Shown piece after piece: positions 18,319-26,251 of a stretch of 64,000 nt of DNA (within the stretch, counting starts at the first letter, position 1; every line of letters begins with the position of its first letter). Below the pieces are notes generated by a model that had not been told where the DNA came from, searched no databases, and worked only from the letters and a program-made list of their open reading frames with translations. A program made the translations under genes and the position numbers. The stretch comes from Ornithinicoccus hortensis. GTDB lineage: Bacteria; Actinomycetota; Actinomycetes; Actinomycetales; Dermatophilaceae. The stretch is from NCBI RefSeq assembly GCF_006716185.1, contig NZ_VFOP01000001.1, positions 3,162,001 to 3,226,000 of the forward strand, in the 5' to 3' direction.

Positions 18319-18464
18319 TGCCCCGCCGGCCGCCCGAACGCGCACCGAGGACTGCCCTCGGCCCGGCACCCGAGGACCCCGGTGGGTGCCCTGCTGAGCC
18401 CTACCGTGATGGGATGCGTGCCGTCGACCGCGCTACGCCTCATCCGCGTGAGGGACCGAACCTG

Positions 18465-19553
18465 ATGCGGATGGCTCCGACGGCGCGCCGCGAGGCCGAA
18501 GACCTGGCCGGACAACGGCCCGCCGGACCCGCCCGTTGGCCCCACACCGACGTCGCGCTGCTCCAGCGGAGCGCGGGCAACCGGGCCACCGTCCGGCACC
18601 TACGCCGGTTGCCCCGGGTGCTGGTGTCCCTCCAGCGGACGCCCGAGACGGATGCCTTCCGTGCCGACCCCACGCCCCGGACCAGCAGCTCCCCTGATCA
18701 CCTGCTGCTCTGGAACTACCCGGTCGACGAGGCGGCGATGCACCCACAGCACCAGGCGCAGGTCGCGACCTTCCTCGACCGCGCCGGCACCGCGTGGTTG
18801 CACGCCGGGACGTCGGTCCGGGTCGTCGGGTGGGCCAGCCCCAGCGGCAGCGCCGCGCACAATGCGATCCTGTCGGCCGAGCGCGCGTCGGTAGCGGCCA
18901 GCGTGGTGCGGCGTCTGCGGCCCGGCCGCCGGGTCGACCCGCGGGGCGCAGGCATCGGCAGCCCACAACGCTCGCCCGACCCGATGGTGCAGATGGCGAT
19001 GGACCGCAGCGTCGAGATCGAGATCGTCCTCCCCCGGCGTGCCGAGATCCCTGATGTGGAGCGCCACCGACGCCAGGCCACGGCATACCTCAAAGCCCAG
19101 GTGGGCGGTGTCGTCGGCGGGTCCTTCGACCAGATCTGGACCCCGACGGCGACGGGCATCGTGTACCTCATGCCGAGGAACCCGCTGGACCTCGGCGCGC
19201 CCGACCACTACGGCTCCCACGTCCCGGACGGACCGACGACGGCGCGGCCGGCGTCCACGGTGATGCCGGGACATCAGGGCACCACCTATCTGACGCTGGC
19301 CGGCATGCTGGACAGCGCCTTCCGCAGGAACGGGGTCCTGACGCCGGCCATCGTCCGGCAGACGGTCGATCGGTTCCTGGCCGAGGCGCGGGCGGCACGG
19401 GCGCGGATGCAGCAGCGCCTCCTCCAGCTCCAGGTGCAGACCAGCCAGGGCGGCGGGTCCATGGTGGCCGACGGGTTGCGCCGGTTCCGCGCCTTCGAAA
19501 TGACCGGCCTAGCCGGGGACCCGTCCTGCGTGTGGCGCTACCTGGATGACTGA
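18465..19553 (+). CDS. LQR-GN leader protein with OmpA-like domain, eCIS-associated
   Basis: The 362-residue protein has no signal peptide. An N-terminal disordered stretch contains LLQRSAGNRATVRHL (LQRSAGN at 33-39) and a second LQR at 56-58, the same pattern as in three other proteins of this locus. Residues about 80-190 look like an OmpA/MotB-type domain: VRVVGWASPSGSAAHN, LSAERASVAASVVRRL, and MAMDRSVEIEIVL near the end. Such domains bind peptidoglycan when outside the cytoplasm. The last 170 residues match nothing I know. The ATG at 18465 follows AGGGA at suitable spacing. It may be an eCIS payload or an accessory that links the particle to the cell wall; both are inference. Confidence 0.7.
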   Translation: MRMAPTARREAEDLAGQRPAGPARWPHTDVALLQRSAGNRATVRHLRRLPRVLVSLQRTPETDAFRADPTPRTSSSPDHLLLWNYPVDEAAMHPQHQAQVATFLDRAGTAWLHAGTSVRVVGWASPSGSAAHNAILSAERASVAASVVRRLRPGRRVDPRGAGIGSPQRSPDPMVQMAMDRSVEIEIVLPRRAEIPDVERHRRQATAYLKAQVGGVVGGSFDQIWTPTATGIVYLMPRNPLDLGAPDHYGSHVPDGPTTARPASTVMPGHQGTTYLTLAGMLDSAFRRNGVLTPAIVRQTVDRFLAEARAARARMQQRLLQLQVQTSQGGGSMVADGLRRFRAFEMTGLAGDPSCVWRYLDD

Positions 19554-19753
19554 CCCGCAGACCGCGAAGGGTGTCCGTATGCAGTGCCGCCGACGCAGGT
19601 CTTGTGGCCGGCCTACAGTCCGGTGCTCCCAACACTGTGGGCGACTGCCATCGCATCAACCCGGTGGTGCCAGCACGCTGGACCACACGCCCAGCGCCGG
19701 GCCGCACCGCTCCGGCCGGGCACCCCAGGTTCGCCGAGGAATGCGAGGAAGTC

Positions 19754-19945
19754 ATGTACGACTACGTCATCGTTGGAGCAGGGTCGGCCGGGTGCCCCTG
19801 GCCGCCCGGTTGACCGAGGACCCAGAGGTCCGGGTGGACCTCATCGAGGCCGGCGCACCGGATACCGCGGACGAGATCCACATCCCCGCGGCCTTCGGCG
19901 CCCTGTTCAAGAGCGAGTGGGACTGGGACTACGACTCCGAGCTGC
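19754..19945 (+). pseudogene. GMC oxidoreductase (choline dehydrogenase-like) N-terminal remnant
   Basis: An ATG behind GAGGAAGTC opens [14 protein letters not shown], the FAD-binding Rossmann motif of GMC oxidoreductases. One base is lost near 19795, after which the family sequence continues in another frame ([19 protein letters not shown], then [12 protein letters not shown]). At about 19945 homology ends abruptly and AMP-ligase sequence begins. Only about 65 of roughly 530 family residues remain, so it is non-functional. Confidence 0.75.
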
Positions 19946-20515
19946 GTCATCCTCGAGGGCTACCGGCTGTCCGAGAGCTCGCCGGTCGCCTCGTTCAACC
20001 ACCCGCACCGGACCCGCAAGCCCGGGACCGTCGGCTTCGCTGTGCGTGACGTGCAGATGCGCGTCGTGGACCCGGACGGCGCCGACCTGCCCGACGGGGG
20101 AGGTCGGGGAGATCCTGATCAAGGGCCCCAACGTGATGAAGGGCTACTGGGGGTTGCCCGACCTCGCGGTCCGCGACGCCGAGGGCTACTTCACCATCGT
20201 GGACCGCAAGAAGGACCTCATCATCCGCGGTGGCCTGAACGTCTACCCGCGGGAGGTCGAGGAGGTCATCTACGAGCACCCGGCGGTGGCCGAGGCCGCG
20301 GTCGTCGGCAACCGCACCCCGAGCTGGGTGAGGACATCGCCGCGGCGGTCGCGCTCAAGGCGGGGTGCACGGCCACCCCGGCGGAGATCCAGGCCTTCGT
20401 GCGGGAGCGGATCGCTCCCTACAAGTACTCGCGGGAGGTGTGGCTGCTCCCCGAGCCGCCGAAGGGACCGACCGGCAAGATCCTGCGCCGGGAGGTCCGC
20501 GCCCCGGTCGGCTGA
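19946..20515 (+). pseudogene. C-terminal remnant of an AMP-dependent acyl-CoA ligase, frameshifted twice
   Basis: From 19946 the sequence reads [17 protein letters not shown] (A5-like), [15 protein letters not shown], then after an added base near 20100 [16 protein letters not shown] and [20 protein letters not shown]. After a lost base near 20310 it reads LGEDIAAAV...[11 protein letters not shown] to a TGA at 20515. It is the C-terminal third of an ANL ligase fused directly to the GMC remnant, with frames 2, 3 and 2 in turn. It cannot make a working enzyme. It looks like the scar of a deletion that joined two catabolic genes. Confidence 0.8.
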
Positions 20516-20531
20516 CCGCCTTCCTGGCGGT
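20515..20531 (+). terminator. Short GC stem-loop after the ligase remnant
   Basis: ACCGCC (20515-20520) pairs with GGCGGT (20526-20531) over a TTCCT loop, directly at the stop codon of the broken ligase. There is no T-run. It may be a relic terminator isolating the downstream LuxR-type gene. Confidence 0.4.
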
Positions 20532-20628
20532 GGGTGGGGACCCGGATGGGCAGGCCGGCGGCGCAGGCCCCGCTGCCCGTTCGGGCGCCCGGGCTGCCCG
20601 TGTTGAGCGCTTGTTGAGGCCCAAGGGA

Positions 20629-20638
20629 CACGATCGTG
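20629..20638. promoter_or_regulatory. CACGATCGTG palindrome upstream of the LuxR-type gene
   Basis: A perfect 10-base palindrome lies 37 bases before the ATG at 20676, within the 160-base gap between the ligase remnant and the regulator. It could be an autoregulatory site. The evidence is symmetry and position only. Confidence 0.25.
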
Positions 20639-20675
20639 GTGCCAGAGAACACCATGCACGTCCCGAGGGGAAACC

Positions 20676-21302
20676 ATGAGTGCACCAGTCACCACCTATG
20701 TTCACGGCGCGGACCCGATCTCCCAGGCCGGCGTCGTCAGCCAACTGCGCGGCAGACCCGAGGTCCGGGTCGTCGAGGAGGCGGGGCTCGACCAGGCGAC
20801 CGTCGCCATCGTGGTCACCGAACAGATCGACGAGAACACCACCCGCGTGCTGCACGCCCTGCGCCGGGGCGACCTGCCGCACCTGATCGTCGTGGCGACC
20901 GCGATCGACGACGCGGGCCTGGTCACCGCCGCCGAGTCCGGCGTGGCCGGGTTACTCCGTCGCCGCGACGCCACCGGGGAGAACCTGGTCCGGGTGATCA
21001 CCCGGGTGCAGGCCGGTGAGGGCGAGGTCCCCGGCGACATGCTGGGCCGCCTGATGACCCAGCTCGGCCGGCTGCAGCGCCAGGTCCTCACGCCCCGCGG
21101 GCTGACCTTCACCGGGCTCACCCCGCGGGAGGTCCAGGTGCTCCGCCTGGTCGCCGACGGCCACGACACGGCGGAGATCGCCCGGGAGCTCTGCTACAGC
21201 GAGCGCACCGTCAAGAACGTCCTCCACGACCTGACCACGCGGCTGCAGCTGCGCAACCGTTCCCACGCGGTGGCATATGCACTGCGCGAGGGTCTGATCT
21301 AA
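20676..21302 (+). CDS. LuxR/NarL-type response-regulator-like transcription factor
   Basis: The 208-residue protein ends in a LuxR helix-turn-helix (LTPREVQVLRLVADGHDTAEIA, then ELCYSERTVKNVLHDLTTRL). The N-terminal half resembles a degenerate receiver domain: the usual phosphorylatable aspartate with its acidic pocket is not evident, and alternating hydrophobic strands such as HLIVVATAID remain. It may act without a partner kinase. It stands alone on the plus strand at the left side of the eCIS accessory genes and overlaps the convergent dynamin gene by four bases. A role in switching the eCIS locus is inferred from position. Confidence 0.85.
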   Translation: MSAPVTTYVHGADPISQAGVVSQLRGRPEVRVVEEAGLDQATVAIVVTEQIDENTTRVLHALRRGDLPHLIVVATAIDDAGLVTAAESGVAGLLRRRDATGENLVRVITRVQAGEGEVPGDMLGRLMTQLGRLQRQVLTPRGLTFTGLTPREVQVLRLVADGHDTAEIARELCYSERTVKNVLHDLTTRLQLRNRSHAVAYALREGLI

Positions 21303-22777
21303 CGCCCGGTCGAGAGGTCGCCGTCCAGCATCGTCTCGAGGCTGCGCACGGCGCTCTGGCACAGGACATGGAGCTGTCGGTTGGTGAGCGGGTGCCGCGC
21401 CACGCGGTGCCAGGACTCGAGTTGTGCCACGGCCTCCTGCCGCAGCTGCGCGGGCGGGGCGTCGGGGACACCCAGCCGCGCGGCGACGCCGGTCCCGGAC
21501 CCGCCGAACAACCGCTGCAGCGTCGCGGACCGCTCGGCCGGCAGCTCGAGCGCCCCGGTCCGCAGCTGTCCCAGCAGGTGCAGCTCCTCCAGTTCGTGCG
21601 AGCTGGAGACCAGGTGCTCCACCTCGCCGAGCAGGTCCGCCGCGTCGGGCCAGTCGCCCCGGTGCAGCACCGAGCGCAGGCCGGCCAGCACGGACTGGGC
21701 CCGCAGCAACCTGCTGCGCTGGGTGAACTGGACGGTCAGCAGGGTGCGCAACTCCTGCAGCCCCGACCGCTGCCGCAACCCCTCGGCGAGCTCGGTCGCG
21801 GTGCCCGCCTCACCGCTGCCGACCAGGTGCACCGCCACCCGCACCCCGAACAGGCCGAACCGGCGCAGCAGGTGCTGGCGCACCTCCGGCCCGGGGTTGC
21901 GCGGTGCGGGGTTGCGGCCGAACCGGTCGGCCGTCAGCAACAACTTCCCCACCTCGTCCTGCGGACCGCCCGCGATCGCCGCGAGGGCGGCGAACTCCGT
22001 CTCGCGCAGTGTCGCCGAGGCGTGTCCCAGCAGCCCGTTCACCGGGACCACGGTCGGGCACACCCGACGCACCCGCGGGTCCTCGGCATACCGCTGGGCG
22101 ACCCGGGTGGCGACCTCCATCGAGTCCAGCCGGCACGAGCCGATCTCGTCGGCCCGGGACAGTGCGCCGACGGTGTTGACCGGTGTCCCCTCGGTGACCT
22201 GCCGGTCCCGGAAGGCCTCCATGAAGTTCAGGTCGCTGGCGTGGGCGTGCCGGAGCAGGTAGAGGACCGCGTCGGCGACGGCGACCGTCCCCACGTCGCC
22301 GGTCAGCGCCTCGTGGGTGCGGGCCGACACCTCGGTCGAGAGCGAGGCGATGCCCGGGGTGTCGACCAGGGTCAGCCCCTGCAGCCGCCGGGTGGGCCAG
22401 CGCACCTCGAGGTGGTCGATCTGCTCGGGCGCGAGCCCGCCGAGGTCGATGCTGAGGGCGCCGTCGTCCCGCCGGAACGGCCGGTCGACCACCGGCCCCT
22501 GGCGGGGGTGCAGCCGGACCCGGGGCGCCGCGCCGTAGCCGTACCAGGTGACCACCCGGGTGCACTCCCCCGCGTCGGTCGGCGCCAGGTTCTCCCCGAC
22601 GAGGGCGTTGAGCAGGGTGGACTTGCCCGCCTTGACCCGGCCCGCGATGGCCAGCCGCAGCGGGCCGTCCAACCGCTCGCGCAGCGCCACCAGTTCCTGG
22701 GACAGCTGCTGAGTCGGGGCGCGCTCCGCGGCACGGTCCACGGCCGCGCCGACGCGTGCCACCAGGCTCTCCGCCAC
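21299..22777 (-). CDS. Dynamin-like GTPase (partner 1)
   Basis: The 492-residue protein has a dynamin-type GTPase domain: P-loop AGRVKAGKSTLLNALVG near residue 45, the G3 motif LVDTPGIASLS, and a G4-like VGALSRADEIG. A long helical region without obvious membrane hairpin follows. Bacterial dynamin-like proteins remodel or tether membranes and are often encoded in pairs, as here. The GTG at 22777 is preceded by GAGGAGGGGAGGG and lies 15 bases after the second GTPase gene, so both form an operon. It lies between the LuxR-type gene and the zinc-ribbon gene of the eCIS locus. A role in delivering, releasing or resisting the particle at a membrane is inference. Confidence 0.85.
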   Translation of the reverse strand: MAESLVARVGAAVDRAAERAPTQQLSQELVALRERLDGPLRLAIAGRVKAGKSTLLNALVGENLAPTDAGECTRVVTWYGYGAAPRVRLHPRQGPVVDRPFRRDDGALSIDLGGLAPEQIDHLEVRWPTRRLQGLTLVDTPGIASLSTEVSARTHEALTGDVGTVAVADAVLYLLRHAHASDLNFMEAFRDRQVTEGTPVNTVGALSRADEIGSCRLDSMEVATRVAQRYAEDPRVRRVCPTVVPVNGLLGHASATLRETEFAALAAIAGGPQDEVGKLLLTADRFGRNPAPRNPGPEVRQHLLRRFGLFGVRVAVHLVGSGEAGTATELAEGLRQRSGLQELRTLLTVQFTQRSRLLRAQSVLAGLRSVLHRGDWPDAADLLGEVEHLVSSSHELEELHLLGQLRTGALELPAERSATLQRLFGGSGTGVAARLGVPDAPPAQLRQEAVAQLESWHRVARHPLTNRQLHVLCQSAVRSLETMLDGDLSTGR

Positions 22778-22792
22778 GACTCCCTCCCCTCC

Positions 22793-24850
22793 TCAGACCC
22801 CGCCGCCGGCGGGTCCGCGGGTGAGCCGGGCCAACCGCTGGTCCCGGGCGGCCAGCTCCCGCGACCTGGTGGCCCGGTCCTCCGGGCCCAGCGCGCTGGC
22901 CTGTTGGGCCGCCCGGAGTGCGGCGGAGACCGAGGCCTCCAGCACCTCGGCGCGGGCCTGGAAGTCGTCCCGCAACTGCCGCTGGGTCTCGCGCAGGCTG
23001 TCCCGGCTCTCCTTGCTCAGCACGAAGGAGACCTCCTCGACATACTTGCGGGCCGCCGCCTTGGCCTGCTGCCGGCGACCGGCGCGCACCCGTTGGCCCT
23101 CCTCGCGCATCGCCCGCTGACCCAGCCCGGCCCCGAGCGCCGCCGCGGCCACCCCGACCAGCGGCATGGCCAGGCCGAACAGGCCGGCCACGCTGAACAT
23201 CAGCATCGGGCCGAAGGTCGTCGTCCGGGTCACCATCATGATCGACTGCAGCCGGCCCGGGCGGACCGCGATCGCGGCGGAGTCCGGCATCGCCGCGGTC
23301 TCCGTCACGTCGCTCAGGCCGCGCAACCGCAGCGCGAACGCGCCACCGGCCAGCTCGAAGTCCGCCGCGAGGTCGGCGGCCAGTTCGGTCGCGCGGGACA
23401 GCAAGAGCTCACGGTTCTGCACCGCCGCGGTCGCCACCTGCCGGCGCAACCAGGCCTCGGTGTCGTCCCACGTCTCCAACGGGTCCCCGGCCTCGATGAC
23501 GCCCTCGGCCTCCCGCAGCACCGAGCGGAGCCGCTGCTGCAGGTCGTGGTCCACGTCGGCGATGAGGTCCTGCACGCCGTCGGAGAGCGCCACCTTCCAC
23601 CCGGCCGAGGCCGCCGCGAGCCCGGCCGCCCGCTGGTGGGTCCGGCCGAGGTCCTGGATGACCTCCTCGGACCGGACCGGTTCGGCGAGCACCGCCTTCT
23701 CCGCCCGGGTCGCGGCCGCCAGGTGCTCGGCCACGAAGTCCACCTCGGCCACGGCCTGCTCGGCCGCGCGGCCCGCCTGGCTGCTCACCACCGAGGCCAG
23801 GAAGGTCACCAGCGGGGCGAACCCGGCCTCCTCGTTCAGCGAGGGGTCGGTGGTGGCCCGCAGCCGCAGGAAGGAGGACACCGGCAGCACCGGCAGGTCG
23901 ATCCCGGCCGCCCGCAGGTGGCCCCGGTTCAGCTCCACCATCCGGCGCCACTCCGGATACAGGTCCGTCTTGCTGACGACCACGGCCGCGTTCGGGCACC
24001 GGGAGGTCGCCGACCGCAGGAAGTCCACCTCCGGCTGGGTCAGCTCCTGGGAGGCGTCGGTGACGAAGAGCGCGCCGTCGGCGGTCTGCAGGGCGCCGAG
24101 CGCGAGCTGCCCGTATGCCGAGTCCAGCCCACCCACCCCGGGGGTGTCGATCAGCCGCAGACCGGCCCGCAGCATCCGGTGCGGCAGGTGCACCTCGACA
24201 TACCGCTGACCGCCGTCCCCGGAGGAGTCCGCGACGAGCGCGCGGATGTCGTTGAACGAGGCCTGCACCGGACGGACCGGTCCGTCACCGTCGGGCTGCC
24301 GGTATGCCGTGACGCTCGCCTTGGCCCCGTGGCTGACCACCGTCGGCACCGCCGTCACGACGTCCGCGTCGACCGGGCACACCGCCGTCTGCAGCAGCGC
24401 GTTGACCAGCGTCGACTTGCCCTGTTTGAACTCCCCGACGACCGCTACCGTCGCGCTGCCCTGCCGGAGCCGTCCGCGGGCCTGCTCCAGGTGCTCCACC
24501 AGGTCCGGCCGGTTCTGCTCCCGGGCCAGCCGGGCGCCCTCGTCGATCGTGTCCAGCGCACGCGCCACGGGTTCCGGGGCTGCCGCACGGGGCTCGGCCT
24601 GTGGCTCCGGCGGGGGCCGGGGCGCCGGCTCGACCTCTGCTGCCGGTTCGGGTGTGGGCTTGACCTCTGGCTCGGGCGCCGGCTCGAGCTCGGGCTCGAC
24701 CTCGGCTGCCGGCTCGGCCTCGACCTCGGGGGCCGGCTGTGGCGTGGGCTCCCCCGCTCCCTCCTCCTCCCACTCCAGGAAGTGGTTGCACCGGGCGCAG
24801 AAGACCGCGTCCTCCTCGTTGTGGAGGCCACAGCTGGTGCAGACGGCCAC
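22793..24850 (-). CDS. Dynamin-like GTPase (partner 2) with N-terminal zinc ribbon and membrane hairpin
   Basis: The 685-residue protein starts with a zinc ribbon (C4-x2-C7 ... C18-x2-C21, ending NHFLEWEEE), then a Pro/Glu-rich linker to about residue 95. The dynamin GTPase domain has VVGEFKQGKSTLVNALL near 138-154, IDTPGVGGLDS near 234 and VVSKTDLYP near 291. Helical arms flank a hydrophobic hairpin at about 545-578 (LMFSVAGLFGLAMPLVGVAA) that should insert in the membrane, and a coiled coil ends the protein. The zinc ribbon matches those of the proteins at 24955 and 45128. The GTG at 24850 follows AAGGGGG. It is first in the operon with partner 1. Confidence 0.87.
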   Translation of the reverse strand: MAVCTSCGLHNEEDAVFCARCNHFLEWEEEGAGEPTPQPAPEVEAEPAAEVEPELEPAPEPEVKPTPEPAAEVEPAPRPPPEPQAEPRAAAPEPVARALDTIDEGARLAREQNRPDLVEHLEQARGRLRQGSATVAVVGEFKQGKSTLVNALLQTAVCPVDADVVTAVPTVVSHGAKASVTAYRQPDGDGPVRPVQASFNDIRALVADSSGDGGQRYVEVHLPHRMLRAGLRLIDTPGVGGLDSAYGQLALGALQTADGALFVTDASQELTQPEVDFLRSATSRCPNAAVVVSKTDLYPEWRRMVELNRGHLRAAGIDLPVLPVSSFLRLRATTDPSLNEEAGFAPLVTFLASVVSSQAGRAAEQAVAEVDFVAEHLAAATRAEKAVLAEPVRSEEVIQDLGRTHQRAAGLAAASAGWKVALSDGVQDLIADVDHDLQQRLRSVLREAEGVIEAGDPLETWDDTEAWLRRQVATAAVQNRELLLSRATELAADLAADFELAGGAFALRLRGLSDVTETAAMPDSAAIAVRPGRLQSIMMVTRTTTFGPMLMFSVAGLFGLAMPLVGVAAAALGAGLGQRAMREEGQRVRAGRRQQAKAAARKYVEEVSFVLSKESRDSLRETQRQLRDDFQARAEVLEASVSAALRAAQQASALGPEDRATRSRELAARDQRLARLTRGPAGGGV

Positions 24851-24954
24851 GATGCCCCCTTCTGCGGGCCTCGTCGGGAGTTCCTGTGTCGGAGCTTCCC
24901 ATTATCGAGCACCCGGCCCGTCCCGTCGACCCTCGTCCCACGGAGGTGACCGTC

Positions 24955-26076
24955 ATGAACGACGTCTGCACCGGCTGCGGGGAGCCCAACCCGCCGGGCA
25001 CCCAGTTCTGCCTGTTCTGCGGCATCTACCTGGGGTGGGACGACCCAGGCGAGGGAGGCGGCGAGCCGACTGGGCCGCTGCTGGATCCGCCGACCGCCCC
25101 GCTGCCGGAGTCACCGCCCGACCAGGCCGTCGCCGCGGCTCCCGCCACCGGAGCCGCCACGAGCACGACCCCCACCAGCGAGGCCCCCTCCAGCGCGGCG
25201 TCCGTCGCGACGACCCCAGCGACGGCCACCGCCGCACTCGCGGGACCGGACCCGGGCCCACCGGTGGCGACCGCCGCGCCGGTCCCGCCACGCGGGCCGG
25301 TGTGCCCGAGCTGCGGCCGGGACGTCGTCGCGGGCCGCCGGTTCTGCGGGCACTGCGGACAGGTCCTGGGCCACGGGGCGCCGGTCCGGGCGCCCGCACC
25401 GCGGCGCCGTCGGTGGTGGCAGCGGCTGCTGCGCTCCGATACCCGGGTCGCCCGACGCGCCTACCGGCGCAGCCTGCCGCCGCTCTACCGGTGGCGCCGG
25501 GTCGGGATCGTCGTGCTGCTCGTCGGGCTCGTCGGCGGCGCCTTCGCGGTGATCGGCCGGGACCCGATCGGCTGGGGCACCGACCGGTGGTACGACCTGA
25601 CCGACAAGCTCGAGGCGGTGACGGACGTGACCGTCCGGGCCGAACCCGAGGACGCCGTCGTCGGGGACCACGGCGCCACGGGGCTGATCGACCACAACCC
25701 CGAGACGGCCTGGGTCACCGAGTGGGAGCCTCCGGAGGAGCCCGCGCGGTGCGGTGCCGCGCCCGGCGGCCGGGTCGTGCTCTCCTTCCCCGAGACGCGG
25801 GTCCGCGGCCTGCGGGTGATCACCGGGGTCACCGACCCCTCGACCCGCCCGCTCCAGCAGATCCCCACGCAGCTGCACGTGATGCTCCCGGACGGGACCT
25901 GCCGCACCGTGGACCTGGACCGGTCGCCGGAGGTGCAGGACGTCGCGTTCGACTCACAGGTCCCGGTCTCCCGGCTCACCATCAGCATCGGTGCGACGTT
26001 CCGCTCCGACGACGACCGGGTGGAGGACGTGGCGGGCCTGTCCGAGCTCGGGCTCGTGGCCCGGCCGGCCCACTGA
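24955..26076 (+). CDS. Double zinc-ribbon membrane protein with C-terminal discoidin-like (NADase-type glycan-binding) domain
   Basis: The 373-residue protein has a first zinc ribbon at residues 5-22 (VCTGCGEPN, FCLFCGIYLGWDD), an Ala/Thr/Pro linker, a second ribbon near 117-135 (VCPSCGRDV, FCGHCGQVL) and a basic patch (RRRRWWQRLLRSD). One transmembrane helix follows near 183-201 (VGIVVLLVGLVGGAFAVIG). The external C-terminal domain reads TGLIDHNPETAWVTEW and LPDGTCRTVDL, as in discoidin-type carbohydrate-binding domains. Topology would put the zinc ribbons inside and the binding domain outside. A CGGAGGTGA site precedes the ATG. It is divergent from the dynamin operon across 104 bases. A membrane anchor or docking protein for the eCIS is plausible but inferred. 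Confidence 0.8.
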   Translation: MNDVCTGCGEPNPPGTQFCLFCGIYLGWDDPGEGGGEPTGPLLDPPTAPLPESPPDQAVAAAPATGAATSTTPTSEAPSSAASVATTPATATAALAGPDPGPPVATAAPVPPRGPVCPSCGRDVVAGRRFCGHCGQVLGHGAPVRAPAPRRRRWWQRLLRSDTRVARRAYRRSLPPLYRWRRVGIVVLLVGLVGGAFAVIGRDPIGWGTDRWYDLTDKLEAVTDVTVRAEPEDAVVGDHGATGLIDHNPETAWVTEWEPPEEPARCGAAPGGRVVLSFPETRVRGLRVITGVTDPSTRPLQQIPTQLHVMLPDGTCRTVDLDRSPEVQDVAFDSQVPVSRLTISIGATFRSDDDRVEDVAGLSELGLVARPAH

Positions 26077-26251
26077 CGACCGGCCACCGCTGCCCCGTCC
26101 CGTGGACGTCCGGGGCGGTCCGGGCCGCGGGTCAAATGCCTGGACACCGGCTCGCGACCGGCCCTACGATTTTTGATTGCCAGGTGGTGCCTCACAGACG
26201 GGTCCGGCGCCACTCACGAGGCGCCCTGACAGCGCGATAAGAGACCTCGTC

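Noticed and set aside
21368-24949. 1,193-residue plus-strand open frame
   Set aside because: Antisense shadow spanning both dynamin genes; the minus-strand frames carry clear GTPase motifs.
26090-26116. GCCCCG...CGGGGC stem after the zinc-ribbon gene as a terminator
   Set aside because: The 13-base loop and lack of further pairing make it weak in such GC-rich sequence.
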